Origin: an uncultured Chlorobiaceae bacterium
GTDB taxonomy: Bacteria > Bacteroidota > Chlorobiia > Chlorobiales > Chlorobiaceae
Assembly (NCBI GenBank): GCA_903939765.1
Contig: CAJAIK010000087.1
Coordinates: 1 to 64,000 of the forward strand
Reading direction: 5' to 3'
Length of the DNA: 64,000 bases
The notes under the pieces were generated by a model, which had not been told where the DNA came from, made no database searches, and was given only the letters and a program-made list of their open reading frames with translations. Within the stretch, counting starts at the first letter, position 1, and each line of letters opens with the position of its first letter. This document shows, in pieces, positions 8,919-19,285 of this stretch. The position numbers and the translations under genes are program-made.

Positions 8919-10853
8919 TTATCCGATGGTCATCATAATCTCTCCCATCCCTACAGCGTCTCCTTTGGCTACCGTAATGGCGAGAATTTTTCCGGCGCAG
9001 GGGGCTTTCACCGGGTTTTCCATCTTCATGGCTTCAATGACGGCAACCTCTTCTCCCTCTTTGACGTCGTCACCAACCTTGACTGAAATCGAAAAAACAT
9101 TGCCGGGCATCACTGCGGGTACGGGCGTGCCTGCGTGTGTCTGTGGAGTCGGCTGGGCCTCGGCCACTGGCGGAGCGGCAACGCTCTGGGGATTGATGGC
9201 TGATCCTTCAGCAAAAGAGACCGTAAAGGGCGCTCCATCAACAAAAACGGTGAAGTTTCCGGCCATCGAAATGACTTTTGAGGCCGAGGCAGAGGCCGAT
9301 AAAGCTGGCACGGCTGCTGTTGGAAGCTTTGAAAAAAGCTCTTCGAGCCGGTGATTAACCTCTTCCTGGTGGATATCGTGTTTGTGCGCCTCATGGTAGG
9401 CCGCAACAACCTCCGCTCTTGGTGTCGCCTTGATTTCAACCGCGATATCGGCCTTGTAGCGAATACCGGTTACACAATCACCCTGAAGAAAGGCAATACC
9501 TTTGGCGCCGCAGGTTGCCGCGATAAAGATATTTTCGTCGGTCTGCGGAATATTGGCTTTCTGGAGCAGCGACCTGTTGTAGGCTACGCCAAGTTCCGGG
9601 TTACGGTCGTTGATATCGTGCACATCTTCAACCGTTGGTGCAAGGCCAAGCTGCTCTGAGGCGAGACGGACAACCTCATCGTCAGGTCGGGCAGGGGTCT
9701 TGCCAAAGTACCCAAGCACCATTTTGCCATAACCGTCCGTTATCTTTTTCCAGTGACCCTGAATGGTGTTGGCAAAGGCCTGCTGGAAGTAAAATTGTGA
9801 AACGGGGGTGACCGATGCGCCAAACCCACCCTTGACCACCACTTCACGCATGTTGTTGATTACTGCGGGAAAGAGGTGAAGCGTGTTGTTGTCGCGCATC
9901 ATCTGGGTGTTGGCGGTAAGTGCGCCACCGGGCATGGGTGAAAAGGAGATAACCGGATTCACGGCCGTCGCCTCGGGGGGCATGTAGTATTTGTACATCT
10001 GGTCAATAAAGAGCGCCTCCACCTCAAGGTATTTTTCCTGGTCAATGTCGAGGGTGTATTCGGTACCCCTGAGTCGCTGCCACATGGTGAGGATATCCAC
10101 TTCAGCCGTTCCGCCACTGACCGGAGCCATGGAAAGATCAATAATGTCGGCACCGCCTGTGATGGCCGCATAGTTACAGGCTACGCCCATTCCGGCTGTA
10201 TCGTGGGTATGGAACTGGATTTCAGTCCCTTCAGGCAGCATCTTCCGAGCCCCCTTGATGGTCTCATGGACGACTGCCGGGGTTGTTGTGCCTGAAGCAT
10301 CCTTGAAAGCGACGCTGTCGAACGGAATTTCGGCATCAAGAATTTCGCGCAGTTTGTCGAGATAGAACTGCGGGGTGTGGCAGTAGCTCTCTTGCAGTCC
10401 GGGCGCAAGGCCCATCATGGCTACCACAACCTGGTGTTTCAACCCGGCATCATGGATGCATTGGCCTGAAAAGGAGAGGTTGCGGATATCCATCAAGGCG
10501 TCAAAATTTCGTATAGTCGTAATGCCGTGCTTTTTAAAAAGACGGGCATGCAAATCGATAATATCGCGCGATTGTGAAACAAGCCCGACAACGTTGGCCC
10601 CTCTCGAAAGGGTCTGCAGGTTGATATCGGGCCCCACAACCCTGCGGGCGGCATCCATCATGGCAAAAGCGTCCTCTTCGCAGTAAAAGTAGAGGCTCTG
10701 GAAGCGGGCACCGCCGCCTATTTCAAAGTTATCGGTTCCGGCATGAACGGCGGCTTCAAGTGCGGGCAAAAAGTCCTCAGTCTTGACCCTCGCGCCAAAA
10801 CACGACTGAAACCCGTCCCGGAATGAGACGTCCATAAATCTTATTTTTTTCAT
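8919..10853 (-). CDS. Biotin-dependent carboxyltransferase (pyruvate carboxylase B / oxaloacetate decarboxylase alpha type)
   Basis: 644 aa. The N-terminal DVSFRDGFQSCFGAR and FHTHDTAGM motifs mark the HMG-CoA-lyase-like carboxyltransferase barrel. A conserved carboxylase domain follows, then a Pro/Ala-rich linker and a C-terminal biotinyl domain with EAMKMEN, the lysine being the biotin site. It moves a carboxyl group between biotin and pyruvate/oxaloacetate. In a green sulfur bacterium this probably feeds the reductive TCA cycle, with the carboxylase subunit encoded elsewhere. Adjacent fumarase supports C4-acid metabolism. Carboxylation versus decarboxylation cannot be told from sequence. 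Confidence 0.85.
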   Translation of the reverse strand: MKKIRFMDVSFRDGFQSCFGARVKTEDFLPALEAAVHAGTDNFEIGGGARFQSLYFYCEEDAFAMMDAARRVVGPDINLQTLSRGANVVGLVSQSRDIIDLHARLFKKHGITTIRNFDALMDIRNLSFSGQCIHDAGLKHQVVVAMMGLAPGLQESYCHTPQFYLDKLREILDAEIPFDSVAFKDASGTTTPAVVHETIKGARKMLPEGTEIQFHTHDTAGMGVACNYAAITGGADIIDLSMAPVSGGTAEVDILTMWQRLRGTEYTLDIDQEKYLEVEALFIDQMYKYYMPPEATAVNPVISFSPMPGGALTANTQMMRDNNTLHLFPAVINNMREVVVKGGFGASVTPVSQFYFQQAFANTIQGHWKKITDGYGKMVLGYFGKTPARPDDEVVRLASEQLGLAPTVEDVHDINDRNPELGVAYNRSLLQKANIPQTDENIFIAATCGAKGIAFLQGDCVTGIRYKADIAVEIKATPRAEVVAAYHEAHKHDIHQEEVNHRLEELFSKLPTAAVPALSASASASKVISMAGNFTVFVDGAPFTVSFAEGSAINPQSVAAPPVAEAQPTPQTHAGTPVPAVMPGNVFSISVKVGDDVKEGEEVAVIEAMKMENPVKAPCAGKILAITVAKGDAVGMGEIMMTIG

Positions 10854-10905
10854 CAGCGTCCTCTTTATCAGTTAAATGAGATTGGCAACCGGTGCACGTT
10901 CAAAA

Positions 10906-12438
10906 TCAGTGGGTGTCGTTGGCAAAGGTGCCAAGTTGACGGAACGACTCCTCTTCAATCTTGCTGTGCAGGCTGTTGCCGTGTGCATCCATGGTAACAA
11001 TGGCCGGGAAGGAGTTCACCTCCAGATGCCACATGGCTTCGGGCACGCCCATCTCTTCGAGAAAATCAACACCGGTCACTTTGTCAATGCAGCGGGCATA
11101 GTACTGCGCCGCGCCTCCGATGGCATTGAGATAGACTGCCCCGTGCTCCTGCAACCCTTTGAGGGTTTTCGGGCCCATGCCCCCTTTACCAATAATTGCC
11201 CTCAGTCCGAGTTTTTTGATGACGTCCGCCTGAAAAGGCTCCTCACGGATTGAGGTGGTCGGTCCGGCGGCGGTAACGCGGTAACTGCCATCCTCGTTTT
11301 TCATGATGACCGGTCCGCAATGGAAAAGAATTCCTCCGGTGGTATCGAGATTATCGGGCAAGTCGTGGTGCATGATGTAGTGGTGGAACGCATCGCGCCC
11401 GGTGTGCATGGTGCCCTGGATAAGCACAACATCGCCAACCTTGAGGCTGCGGACTTGCTCTTCGGTGACAGGAGCCTGCAACACCACCTCTTTGCCGGTC
11501 AGGGGCATTCCCTCGCCTTTGGCCATGCGTTTGATTTCGTCGGCCTCCCTGTACTGCCAGTGCTCAATTGAGCCTGTCTCGGGATCAAGCAGCACGCCAA
11601 GACGGCGGTATGCCCAGCAGTTGTAGGCAACAGAGACAAAAAAGCTCGCCGGAACACGGTGTGATTTGCCGATTTTACAGCCAAAAAGGGTGGTTTTTCC
11701 GCCAAATCCCATCGGGCCAATATCCATGGTGTTGGCGTTCTGGAGAATCTCCTGCTCAAGAGCGTCAAGTTCACTGTCGGGGTTGCGGTCCTCAATGGTA
11801 CGGAAAAGCTGCTTTTTGGCAAGCTCAAAGCCGCTGGTGCGGTCGCCACCGATACCGACACCGATAACACCGGGGCTGCACCCCTGGCCCTGCGCCTGGT
11901 AAACTGCGTGCAGCAAACACTTGCGGACACCGTCAAGATCACGTGAAGCGCTTCCGAGACCAGGGATTTCATCGGGCAGCGAGTACTGAATGTTTTTGTT
12001 TTCACATCCGCCACCTTTAAGAATCAGCTTGACCTCTATCTCATCCTTTTCCCAAGGCTCAAAATGAATCGACGGAAAATGGTTGCCGAGATTGGTGCCG
12101 GAATTCTTGCCGCTGATGGCATCAACCGCATTGGGGCGGAGTTTGCCGGTTCGGGAGGCTTCTGCAATAGCTTCTTCAATCTCCCGTTTCATGAGCAGTT
12201 GATCGGCTCCACGGGGTGTATGAATAAAAAATGTGGGCATGCCGGTATCCTGGCAGACCGGAGAGATATTGTCGACAGCCATGTCGATATTGACCGAGAT
12301 GGTCGACATGGCAAGACCGGCCTGGGAGAGCGGATCTTCGCGCTCAATTGCGGCTGCAAGGGCACAACGGACGTCGCTCGGCAAGTTTGCCGATGTTTCT
12401 GTAATAAGGGCGAGAATTGACTGCCTGAAATGTTCCAT
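10906..12438 (-). CDS. Class I (4Fe-4S) fumarate hydratase
   Basis: About 510 aa in one chain containing both alpha and beta parts of the class I enzyme, like E. coli FumA/B. Visible motifs include SPVCQDTGM, GGCENKN, IGVGIGGDR, GPMGFGGKT and the C-terminal AAGPTTS and GKGGM. It converts fumarate to malate reversibly, here in the reductive TCA direction, using a labile iron-sulfur cluster suited to anaerobes. The frame is open to 12570, but that region overlaps the usp gene and the family starts at the ATG at 12438 (MEHFRQ). It lies just upstream of the carboxyltransferase on the same strand. Confidence 0.9.
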   Translation of the reverse strand: MEHFRQSILALITETSANLPSDVRCALAAAIEREDPLSQAGLAMSTISVNIDMAVDNISPVCQDTGMPTFFIHTPRGADQLLMKREIEEAIAEASRTGKLRPNAVDAISGKNSGTNLGNHFPSIHFEPWEKDEIEVKLILKGGGCENKNIQYSLPDEIPGLGSASRDLDGVRKCLLHAVYQAQGQGCSPGVIGVGIGGDRTSGFELAKKQLFRTIEDRNPDSELDALEQEILQNANTMDIGPMGFGGKTTLFGCKIGKSHRVPASFFVSVAYNCWAYRRLGVLLDPETGSIEHWQYREADEIKRMAKGEGMPLTGKEVVLQAPVTEEQVRSLKVGDVVLIQGTMHTGRDAFHHYIMHHDLPDNLDTTGGILFHCGPVIMKNEDGSYRVTAAGPTTSIREEPFQADVIKKLGLRAIIGKGGMGPKTLKGLQEHGAVYLNAIGGAAQYYARCIDKVTGVDFLEEMGVPEAMWHLEVNSFPAIVTMDAHGNSLHSKIEEESFRQLGTFANDTH

Positions 12439-12484
12439 AAAAGTGTTCAGCACTAAAATTGATAATGACTTGGCCTCTTGAATG

Positions 12485-12949
12485 TTATTCAACAATAATT
12501 TTTGCCGCCGCAGGCTCCTTGACCAGCAGGACGGGAATATCAGAAGAACGGAAAACCTCTTCGGCAACACTGCCCATCATGAGCCGCTGCAAACCGGTAC
12601 GACCGTGTGAACCCATGATAATCAAATCGGCACCCCAGGAACTTGCCTGTTCAGCAATAACCTTTGGAGCTTCACCCTTGAGAATGCGAAAATCGGCATC
12701 CAGCCCCTTCTTTTTCTCGGCCATCAGGAGAGCTGAAAAATTATCCGGAAGGAAATCATCCTCTTCTTGCTCAGCAGAAGCGGGTACAGAAGCGTCAACC
12801 GTTTTTTCAGGAGGGGTTCCGGCAGACAGGATATGCAGAAACCTGACATGGGCCCCGACTTTCCGGGCAAATTCAACGGCATAGCGCACAGCGTTATCCG
12901 ATGTGGCGGAGTAGTCTGTCGGACAAAGTATCCTTGCAAGATGTATCAT
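12485..12949 (-). CDS. Universal stress protein, UspA family
   Basis: 154 aa. Starts with ARILCPTDYSATSDNAVRYA and carries the ATP-binding G-x2-G-x9-G-[ST] pattern (GSHGRTGLQRLMMGSVAEEV) with IPVLLVK at the end. Such proteins bind ATP and respond to stress; the specific role is unknown. An insertion near residues 50-75 is Ser/Glu-rich. Same strand as the fumarase downstream, 46 bases away. Confidence 0.88.
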   Translation of the reverse strand: MIHLARILCPTDYSATSDNAVRYAVEFARKVGAHVRFLHILSAGTPPEKTVDASVPASAEQEEDDFLPDNFSALLMAEKKKGLDADFRILKGEAPKVIAEQASSWGADLIIMGSHGRTGLQRLMMGSVAEEVFRSSDIPVLLVKEPAAAKIIVE

Positions 12950-13135
12950 AAAGGTGAGTTGAGATGCATGAATATGATGAATGGCGTAGCTCGGCTATAG
13001 ATTCCCAATTTACATTTTTTTCAAAGGAATCCATTTTTGGTGGAGATGATTCTTGCTGGCTTCTCCCCCCTCCCCTATATTGTCGAAATGAGGTTTTTTA
13101 CGGCCCGACACTGAGACTCTGGACAAAATAATGCC

Positions 13136-14701
13136 ATGATGTTGCTAACCGAAGCGTTGAGCCATCCGGAAGCTTACCCTCATACCTCCGGAAAAATTGA
13201 GGTTGTTGAGACCCATATCTCATGGATTTTTCTCACCGACTCCTTTGCCTACAAGGTAAAAAAACCGCTGAACCTGGGGTTTCTTGATTTTTCAACACTT
13301 GAGAAACGCCACCATTGCTGCAATGAGGAGCTTCGGCTTAACCGGAGACTCTGCCGGGAAATCTACCTCTCTGTTGTGCCGATTGTGCGCTCTGCAAACA
13401 GAATACTGATGGACGCAGAGGGTGAGGTTATTGACTATGCCGTAAAAATGGTACGCTTTGACCGGGCAATGGAACTCGACAGAATGCTTGCCAAAAAACT
13501 CCTCAACGAGGAGCATATCGACACGCTTTCCGGCATGATCGCCAACTTTCACGCCTCCCTGCCCGCAGCATCCTCCGAAAGCGGCTTCGGCCACCCGGAG
13601 AATCTCATAAAGCCGATCCTGCACAATTTTAGCTGTATGGAGCCAATCGCCACGAGCCGCAATGAGATTGAACGGCTTGAATTTCTCAGGAATTGGAGCA
13701 TCAGGGAGCATCAGCGGCTCTACCCTCTTTTCCTTGAGAGAAAGAGCGGAGGCTTCATTCGCCAATGTCACGGCGACATGCATACCGGAAATATGGTCTG
13801 GTGGAAGGGGCGTATTATCATCTTTGACTGTATCGAGTTCAATGAGAACCTCTCCATGATTGACGTCATCAGCGACCTGGCGTTTCTGTTCATGGATCTT
13901 GCGCATGGAGGAGAATCGGGCCTTGCCTGGCGGCTTTTGAACAACTATCTGACTCAGAGCGGGGATTACAGCGCCCTGCCGCTGCTGCGCTTCTATGTTG
14001 TCTACCGGGCCATGGTGAGGGCAAAAGTAACCGCCATCCGTTACTCCCAGACAAGCAGCAAGAACGAGGCCAAAAAGATTCTTGAAGAGCACCGTTCATA
14101 CATCCAGCTTGCACTCGACTTCACCCGCAACAAAAAGCCTCTGCTCATCCTCACTTTCGGAGTTTCCGGAAGCGGCAAAACTTTTTTTTCACGCGATATC
14201 GCCCAAAGGATACAAGCTGTGCACCTGCGGTCGGATATCGAACGAAAAAGGCTGGCGGGCCTTAAGCCGCTTGAACGAAGCGAAGAAAAGGGAGCCCTCT
14301 ACAGCAGGGAGATAAGCCGGCAAACCTACCAGAGACTGCTCGACCTTGCCTCTCTCTGCCTCGCCGGGGGAATGACGGTCATCGTAGATGCCACCTTTCT
14401 CAAACGCTGCAACCGGAAACTCTTCATCGATCTTGCCGCTGCCCGACAGGCCCCATACCGGATTCTGCGCTTTTTTGCCTCCGAAGAGCTGCTTATGGAA
14501 AGGGTGCAAAGGCGTTCTCAGGCAGGGAACGATGCGTCTGATGCCGACACGGCAGTGCTGGCCTCACAACTGGAGCAGGTTGAGCAATTGAGTGCCGATG
14601 AGGAGAGTATGGCGATGGCTGTCAACACCGGACAGACAATTGATGGTGCCGCCATTGCTTCGCTGCTGCAATCGGCCATGGCGAACTCCCCCTTTGAGTG
14701 A
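13136..14701 (+). CDS. Aminoglycoside-phosphotransferase-like domain fused to P-loop ATPase
   Basis: 521 aa. The N-terminal ~330 residues form a kinase-like fold with the catalytic QCHGDMHTGNMV loop and IFDCIEF metal motif. The C-terminal ~180 residues form a P-loop kinase domain beginning LLILTFGVSGSGKTFFS, with VDATFLKR further on. This fusion is widespread as an uncharacterised phosphotransferase/AAA protein; the substrate is unknown and antibiotic resistance should not be assumed. Two tandem ATGs (13136 and 13139) are possible starts. It is convergent with the VIT1 gene. Confidence 0.85.
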   Translation: MMLLTEALSHPEAYPHTSGKIEVVETHISWIFLTDSFAYKVKKPLNLGFLDFSTLEKRHHCCNEELRLNRRLCREIYLSVVPIVRSANRILMDAEGEVIDYAVKMVRFDRAMELDRMLAKKLLNEEHIDTLSGMIANFHASLPAASSESGFGHPENLIKPILHNFSCMEPIATSRNEIERLEFLRNWSIREHQRLYPLFLERKSGGFIRQCHGDMHTGNMVWWKGRIIIFDCIEFNENLSMIDVISDLAFLFMDLAHGGESGLAWRLLNNYLTQSGDYSALPLLRFYVVYRAMVRAKVTAIRYSQTSSKNEAKKILEEHRSYIQLALDFTRNKKPLLILTFGVSGSGKTFFSRDIAQRIQAVHLRSDIERKRLAGLKPLERSEEKGALYSREISRQTYQRLLDLASLCLAGGMTVIVDATFLKRCNRKLFIDLAAARQAPYRILRFFASEELLMERVQRRSQAGNDASDADTAVLASQLEQVEQLSADEESMAMAVNTGQTIDGAAIASLLQSAMANSPFE

Positions 14702-14730
14702 AAAGAGGAGACCGCCGTCACCGGCAAAAA

Positions 14731-15663
14731 CTATATGATGGAACCGAATGCGACGCGGATGAGGTAGCCGGCCAGAAAACTGAGTGCCGCAACAGAAGAA
14801 CACAGCGCGACCATTTCCAGAAAACGGCTTTTGAAGGAGAGATGCCGCACAACGGAGATATAGTAGTTGAAAAGCCCTATGATAACGATAGCGAGGAACA
14901 ATGAGGCTCCAAAAGAACGTACGAGATCGTTAAAAATAAAATAGGGCGCAATCAGCAGCAGCACGGTCAGAATATAGGCAAACCCGGTTGAGAAGGCCGT
15001 AACCAGAGGATTTGTCGCACCCTGCTCTGATTTTGCTGCGAGGTAAATTGACGCTCCCATAGAGAGTGCCGCAGCGATACCGGTAATGGATGCCGTGAGT
15101 GCTACAGCCCTGCTGTTCTGCAGCGCAAAGGTGAGGCCCGCCAGTACACCCATCAGTTCAACAAGCGCATTGTTGAGAGCAAAAACAACTGAACCGATGT
15201 GTTGGAGGCGCTCTTCATCAAAAATCATCTGCAACGCCTGCTCATGCTCCTCCTCGTCACGAATAATGCCATTGACCTCCTTGAACGAACCCGGAAAACG
15301 GCTGTAGAGAAAATGAGCACGTTTTTCGCTGTTTTCCATCAGCTTGACGGCAAAGGTAAAACCGAAGACCAGGCTGATGAAGGTGATAAACCACACCTTG
15401 ATACGGTTGGGAGCAACATCCTGCCGGGTATAGGTTTTCCAGACGTTGTAGTGACGCATCTCGTCATCGGCAATCTGGGAGAGAATGCGACGGCTTTTGA
15501 GTCCGCGCACCCTGCCCGCAAGATATTTATAAATCTCATACTCGGTTATCTCACTCTTCTGAAAAACCGCAACTCCCCTTGTATCGAAATCCCTTCCCTT
15601 GTTCACAAATTCACGGATTAAAAGTTTTTGAATCCTCCTACCTGGAGAGTGTTGCGGCCTCAA
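14731..15663 (-). CDS. Ferritin-like domain fused to VIT1/CCC1 membrane transporter
   Basis: 310 aa. Residues ~25-150 are ferritin/rubrerythrin-like with [17 protein letters not shown] and [11 protein letters not shown] carboxylate/His ligands. The rest has about five membrane segments and the [18 protein letters not shown] signature of the VIT1/CCC1 Fe/Mn transporter family (MbfA-like). Probably exports or stores iron in the membrane. The frame's only upstream ATG lies inside htpG. A strong GGTAGGAGG sits at 15634-15642, but no ATG/GTG/TTG is at normal distance from it, so the start is uncertain. Confidence 0.8.
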   Translation of the reverse strand: MRPQHSPGRRIQKLLIREFVNKGRDFDTRGVAVFQKSEITEYEIYKYLAGRVRGLKSRRILSQIADDEMRHYNVWKTYTRQDVAPNRIKVWFITFISLVFGFTFAVKLMENSEKRAHFLYSRFPGSFKEVNGIIRDEEEHEQALQMIFDEERLQHIGSVVFALNNALVELMGVLAGLTFALQNSRAVALTASITGIAAALSMGASIYLAAKSEQGATNPLVTAFSTGFAYILTVLLLIAPYFIFNDLVRSFGASLFLAIVIIGLFNYYISVVRHLSFKSRFLEMVALCSSVAALSFLAGYLIRVAFGSII

Positions 15664-17515
15664 TCAGCTCATTCATTCTCGATAAAAATCCGGTGGTTGT
15701 TTCAAGCCCGCCTTCAAGCAGCAGCGCACCTTCATAAAGCTGTTTCATGGCTGTTTTTATCAGCGGATTGGCAGCATCGGCAATAATCATGCCTGCAAGG
15801 TTCCTGATAATAGGATGCGAGGTATTGACTTCAAGGATCCTCTTTGCGGCAGGCATGTCACTCTGCATCATCTTCATCATCTTTTCGATCTGGCTGTCAA
15901 GACCATCCTTTCCGCTCACCAGCGTTACCGGAGAGTTGACCAAACGGTGCGACTCTATGACATCCTCAATCCCCTCTCCAAGAGTTTCGCGGAAAAGCTG
16001 CAATACCGGAGCAAGCAGGTTCTCTGCAAGGGGTTCAGCACTCTCTTTCTTTTGCTTCGAGAAGTCTATATCGGCTTTTTCAATCGACTTCAGCGGCTTT
16101 TTATCATACTCATGAATTGAGGGAATGACAAAGACGTCCACAGGATCGCTGAGCAGCAGCACCTCAATACCCATATCCTGGAAATACTCAAGATTCGGAT
16201 GGGCCAGCAATTGAGCCCGGCTGGTGCCTGAATGGTAATAGATCTCTTTCTGATCAGCCGCCATTCGTTCGCTATACTCCTTGAGGGTCACAAATTCACC
16301 ATCAACCGTTTTTGTGCTTTCAAAGCGCAGCAGCTCAATGAGTTTGTCGCGATTGGTATAGTCGGTATTCAGGCCGATTTTGATAATGGGGCCAAATGCC
16401 TTGTAAAAGGTCTTGAACTTATCCGGCTGCTCTTTGGCAAGAGATTCAAACCAGCCAAGAATTTTTCCCGTAAGAATCTGGCGGATTTTGGCCATCACCG
16501 GGCTCGACTGCACAACCTCTCTTGAAACATTGAGCGAAAGATCTTCGGTATCAACAACACCTGCAATAAAACGAAGGTACTCAGGCAAAAGGTCGCGGCA
16601 CTCATTCTGGATCAGCACCTTTTTGACATAGAGCTGCGGCCCGTGGTTTTCGAGCTCGCCCTGACGGTAAAGCATCTCCGGAGGAGCCTCTTTCGGCAGA
16701 AAAAGAAGCGCCTTGAAGGTTACCACTCCTTCGACCGAAACCGGCAGATAGTCGAGCGGATCCTTGTAATCGTTTGCAATGAACTTGTAGAACTCATTGA
16801 CCTCCTCATCCTTCAGCTCACTTTTTGAGCGCTGCCAGAGTGCGGTAATGCTGTTGAGCTGCTTGTCGCCGAGATAGATCGGGAAATCAACGAAGTTTGA
16901 ATATTTCTTGACAATCTGCTCAACGCGGTACTCTTCGGCAAACTCTTTGTGCTCCTCTTTGAGTTTGAAAGAGATTCTGGTTCCCCGGCTGGCCTTCTCA
17001 ATTTTTTCAATGGTATAGGTACCCTGGCCACTGGAGCGCCAGCGGAACCCTGCAGAACCGGGATGCGAGCTTCTTGTCTCTACCGTAACCTCTTCGGTTA
17101 CCATGAAGACTGAGTAAAATCCCACGCCGAACTGCCCGATAAGGTTGCCATCAAGCTGCTTCTGCTGCTCTTTGAGTGACTGCATGAAGCCGAGGGTGCC
17201 CGACTTTGCTACCGTGCCAAGATTGGCAATCAGCTCCTCTTCCGTCATACCCACTCCACTGTCTTCGATGACAAAAGTCATCTCGGCCGGGTCGATGGAG
17301 ATGCGGATGGCCAGATCAGCCTCCTTGTCGAGCATCTCCTGATCGGTCAAGGCATTGAAACGAGCCTTGCTCAGGGCATCAGATGCGTTTGAAATCAACT
17401 CTCTGAGATATATTTCGGGATGGGTGTAGAGTGAATGGACGATAAGATCCAAAAGCTGCTTCATTTCAGCCTTATATTCAAACTCCTGAACCGTCGAAGT
17501 GCCGTTAGTATTCAT
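15638..17515 (-). CDS. htpG: Chaperone HtpG (Hsp90)
   Basis: About 625 aa from the ATG at 17515 ([12 protein letters not shown]). It has the GHKL ATPase motifs [17 protein letters not shown] and GQFGVGFYS, followed by the middle and C-terminal Hsp90 domains. ATP-dependent cytosolic chaperone. The frame extends upstream to 17779 without Hsp90 similarity and overlaps the NeuB-like gene, so the internal ATG is preferred. The stop overlaps the long frame of the downstream VIT1-type gene. Confidence 0.93.
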   Translation of the reverse strand: MNTNGTSTVQEFEYKAEMKQLLDLIVHSLYTHPEIYLRELISNASDALSKARFNALTDQEMLDKEADLAIRISIDPAEMTFVIEDSGVGMTEEELIANLGTVAKSGTLGFMQSLKEQQKQLDGNLIGQFGVGFYSVFMVTEEVTVETRSSHPGSAGFRWRSSGQGTYTIEKIEKASRGTRISFKLKEEHKEFAEEYRVEQIVKKYSNFVDFPIYLGDKQLNSITALWQRSKSELKDEEVNEFYKFIANDYKDPLDYLPVSVEGVVTFKALLFLPKEAPPEMLYRQGELENHGPQLYVKKVLIQNECRDLLPEYLRFIAGVVDTEDLSLNVSREVVQSSPVMAKIRQILTGKILGWFESLAKEQPDKFKTFYKAFGPIIKIGLNTDYTNRDKLIELLRFESTKTVDGEFVTLKEYSERMAADQKEIYYHSGTSRAQLLAHPNLEYFQDMGIEVLLLSDPVDVFVIPSIHEYDKKPLKSIEKADIDFSKQKKESAEPLAENLLAPVLQLFRETLGEGIEDVIESHRLVNSPVTLVSGKDGLDSQIEKMMKMMQSDMPAAKRILEVNTSHPIIRNLAGMIIADAANPLIKTAMKQLYEGALLLEGGLETTTGFLSRMNELIEAATLSR

Positions 17516-17582
17516 GGTTGTATGCTGCTTTATTGATAGATGTTTCTGATCAAAGACATTATAAAGGGAAAAGGGGAACGCT

Positions 17583-18452
17583 TCAGGAGCGTCGCAATTT
17601 TTTACGGGCTGCTGCCTCACCTTCATAGACCCGCTTGACGCCGTCACCGAGAGCTTTCTCAATGTCGCGAATGTTCGAGACAAGCCTTGCCATACCCGAC
17701 AGTTCGACTGATGCCGCCTGGTCAGATCCCCACATGGCGCGGTCGAGGGTGACATGGCGCTCAATAAAGGTCGCCCCAAGTGCTACAGCCGCCCATGTCG
17801 TCGAAAGCCCCACTTCATGGCCTGAATAACCAATCGGTACATCGGGATAACGGGATTTGAGGGTGGTAATCATCCTGAGATTCAGCTCTTCGATCGGAGA
17901 GGGGTAAGTTGAATTGGTATGAGCAATAAGCAGATTGGAGTGGCCGAGTTCATTAACGGTCGTTTCAACTTCTTCCATGGTAGACATGCCGGTAGAGATA
18001 ATGAGCGGTCTTCCGGTAGCCGCAGTTTTCTTCAGGAGAGGAAGATCGGTCAAGGATGCCGAAGCACCTTTGTAACAGGGAGGCTCAAACTGTTCCATAA
18101 AATCCACCGACTCTTCATCCCAGCAGGATGCAAACCATAAAATGCCATGCTCCTTGCTGTAACGATCTATCTCCTCATACTCTTCACGACCGAACTCAAC
18201 CTTGTAGCGGTAATCGATATACTTCATACGGCCCCAGGGGGTATCACGCTCAATGTCACGCTGGCTCGGTGGCACACAAAGCTCCGGAGTGCGCTTCTGA
18301 AACTTGACCGCATCACATCCGGCAAATGCCGCGCCTGCAATCAATTTTTTTGCCACATCCATCGACCCGTTATGGTTGATGCCGATTTCAGCAATGACGA
18401 ACACAGGATGTCCGTCCCCTGCTTTTCTGTTTCCTATGGTAACTTCCGCCAT
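17583..18452 (-). CDS. NeuB/SpsE-family sialic-acid-type synthase
   Basis: 289 aa. Shows the family's [13 protein letters not shown] start, DAVKFQKR, the KGASASLTD strand and [12 protein letters not shown], then IGYSGHE and [12 protein letters not shown]. These enzymes condense phosphoenolpyruvate with a mannosamine-type sugar (or its phosphate) to give nonulosonic acids. It is shorter than NeuB and lacks the C-terminal antifreeze-like SAF domain, as in some SpsE/Kdn-9-phosphate synthases. A HAD phosphatase lies directly upstream on the same strand, suggesting a synthase-phosphatase pair for a surface sugar acid. Confidence 0.85.
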   Translation of the reverse strand: MAEVTIGNRKAGDGHPVFVIAEIGINHNGSMDVAKKLIAGAAFAGCDAVKFQKRTPELCVPPSQRDIERDTPWGRMKYIDYRYKVEFGREEYEEIDRYSKEHGILWFASCWDEESVDFMEQFEPPCYKGASASLTDLPLLKKTAATGRPLIISTGMSTMEEVETTVNELGHSNLLIAHTNSTYPSPIEELNLRMITTLKSRYPDVPIGYSGHEVGLSTTWAAVALGATFIERHVTLDRAMWGSDQAASVELSGMARLVSNIRDIEKALGDGVKRVYEGEAAARKKLRRS

Positions 18453-18527
18453 AACGTAACTTTTGATAACACGAGCCGTCCAGCCTCCATAAAGAGATGC
18501 ACGGAATCGATAGTGATAAAAAAACAG

Positions 18528-19046
18528 TCAGGAGTTTCTGAGCATAATCAGCCACTCGGCAAAATCCCTGAATGCGCCATACCCTCCATCGGCATGGGCA
18601 CGATAATGAATATAGGGTTCAACAAAAACAGTTGCATCACGAGGGCACGCCGTCAATCCCTCATGGGCGATCTCGCTCATAATCTCAACATCATTGACGT
18701 CATCGCCAATATAGGCGAGTTCATCACGTTGAAAGCCGATCTCCGCAATGACCTTTTCAAGCAGCGCCAACTTATCTTTTGCGCCAAGATAGAGCCTCTT
18801 TATCCCGAGCTTTTCAGCACGCATCCTGATACTTGGCGAAACCTCGCCACTCATGATTGCGGTATCGATTCCAAAGTTTCTCAACCGCTCAACGCCCATT
18901 CCATCCCTGATGGAATAGCGCTTCAGCTCCTCTCCCCTCTCCGAATAATAGACGCCATTATCAGTAAAAACTCCGTCATTGTCCGAAATGACAAGTTTTA
19001 TCCTTCCAGCCCTTTCGGCAAGTTCACCAGTCGTTAATGAGAGCAT
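18528..19046 (-). CDS. KdsC-like HAD phosphatase
   Basis: 172 aa from the ATG at 19046 (MLSLTTGE). HAD motif I is IKLVISDNDGVFTDN, motif II AIMSGEVS, and motif IV IGDDVNDVEIM; the length matches KdsC and Kdn-9-P phosphatases, which lack a cap domain. In KdsC motif I reads DVDG; here it is DNDG, leaving the nucleophile and general acid in place. With the adjoining NeuB-like gene it may dephosphorylate a nonulosonate, though KDO-8-phosphate is equally possible. Confidence 0.8.
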   Translation of the reverse strand: MLSLTTGELAERAGRIKLVISDNDGVFTDNGVYYSERGEELKRYSIRDGMGVERLRNFGIDTAIMSGEVSPSIRMRAEKLGIKRLYLGAKDKLALLEKVIAEIGFQRDELAYIGDDVNDVEIMSEIAHEGLTACPRDATVFVEPYIHYRAHADGGYGAFRDFAEWLIMLRNS

Positions 19047-19223
19047 ATCAAAAATGGAGCGTTTTACCCACAAAAGAATTAACCCGGCCAATATATCACA
19101 TTTCCCCCACATCAAAAAAAATCAGGGGGAGGTTGTTGATGACTTGGGTGCAGATCCTCAAAAACTTTGGGAACGTTTTTATTTTCGTGCACTTTCGTCA
19201 TAATTCATTATTGAAGAAGAGAC

Positions 19224-19259
19224 GAAAGGCGGTCACTGCCTCAGCAATGACCGCCTTTC
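19224..19259 (-). terminator. Hairpin downstream of ppa
   Basis: Perfect 12-bp stem (GAAAGGCGGTCA / TGACCGCCTTTC) with a 12-base loop, 27 bases after the ppa stop. The following minus-strand sequence is pyrimidine-rich but has no clean U run. Confidence 0.65.
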
Positions 19260-19285
19260 ACCACAATCGTCATGCGGCACAAACC

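Noticed and set aside
13292-14092. 266-aa minus-strand frame opposite the kinase-like fusion gene
   Set aside because: The plus strand encodes recognisable kinase and P-loop motifs throughout; the reverse frame has none.
13136-14701. Aminoglycoside resistance enzyme
   Set aside because: Only the general kinase fold is shared; the P-loop fusion is a widespread uncharacterised family.
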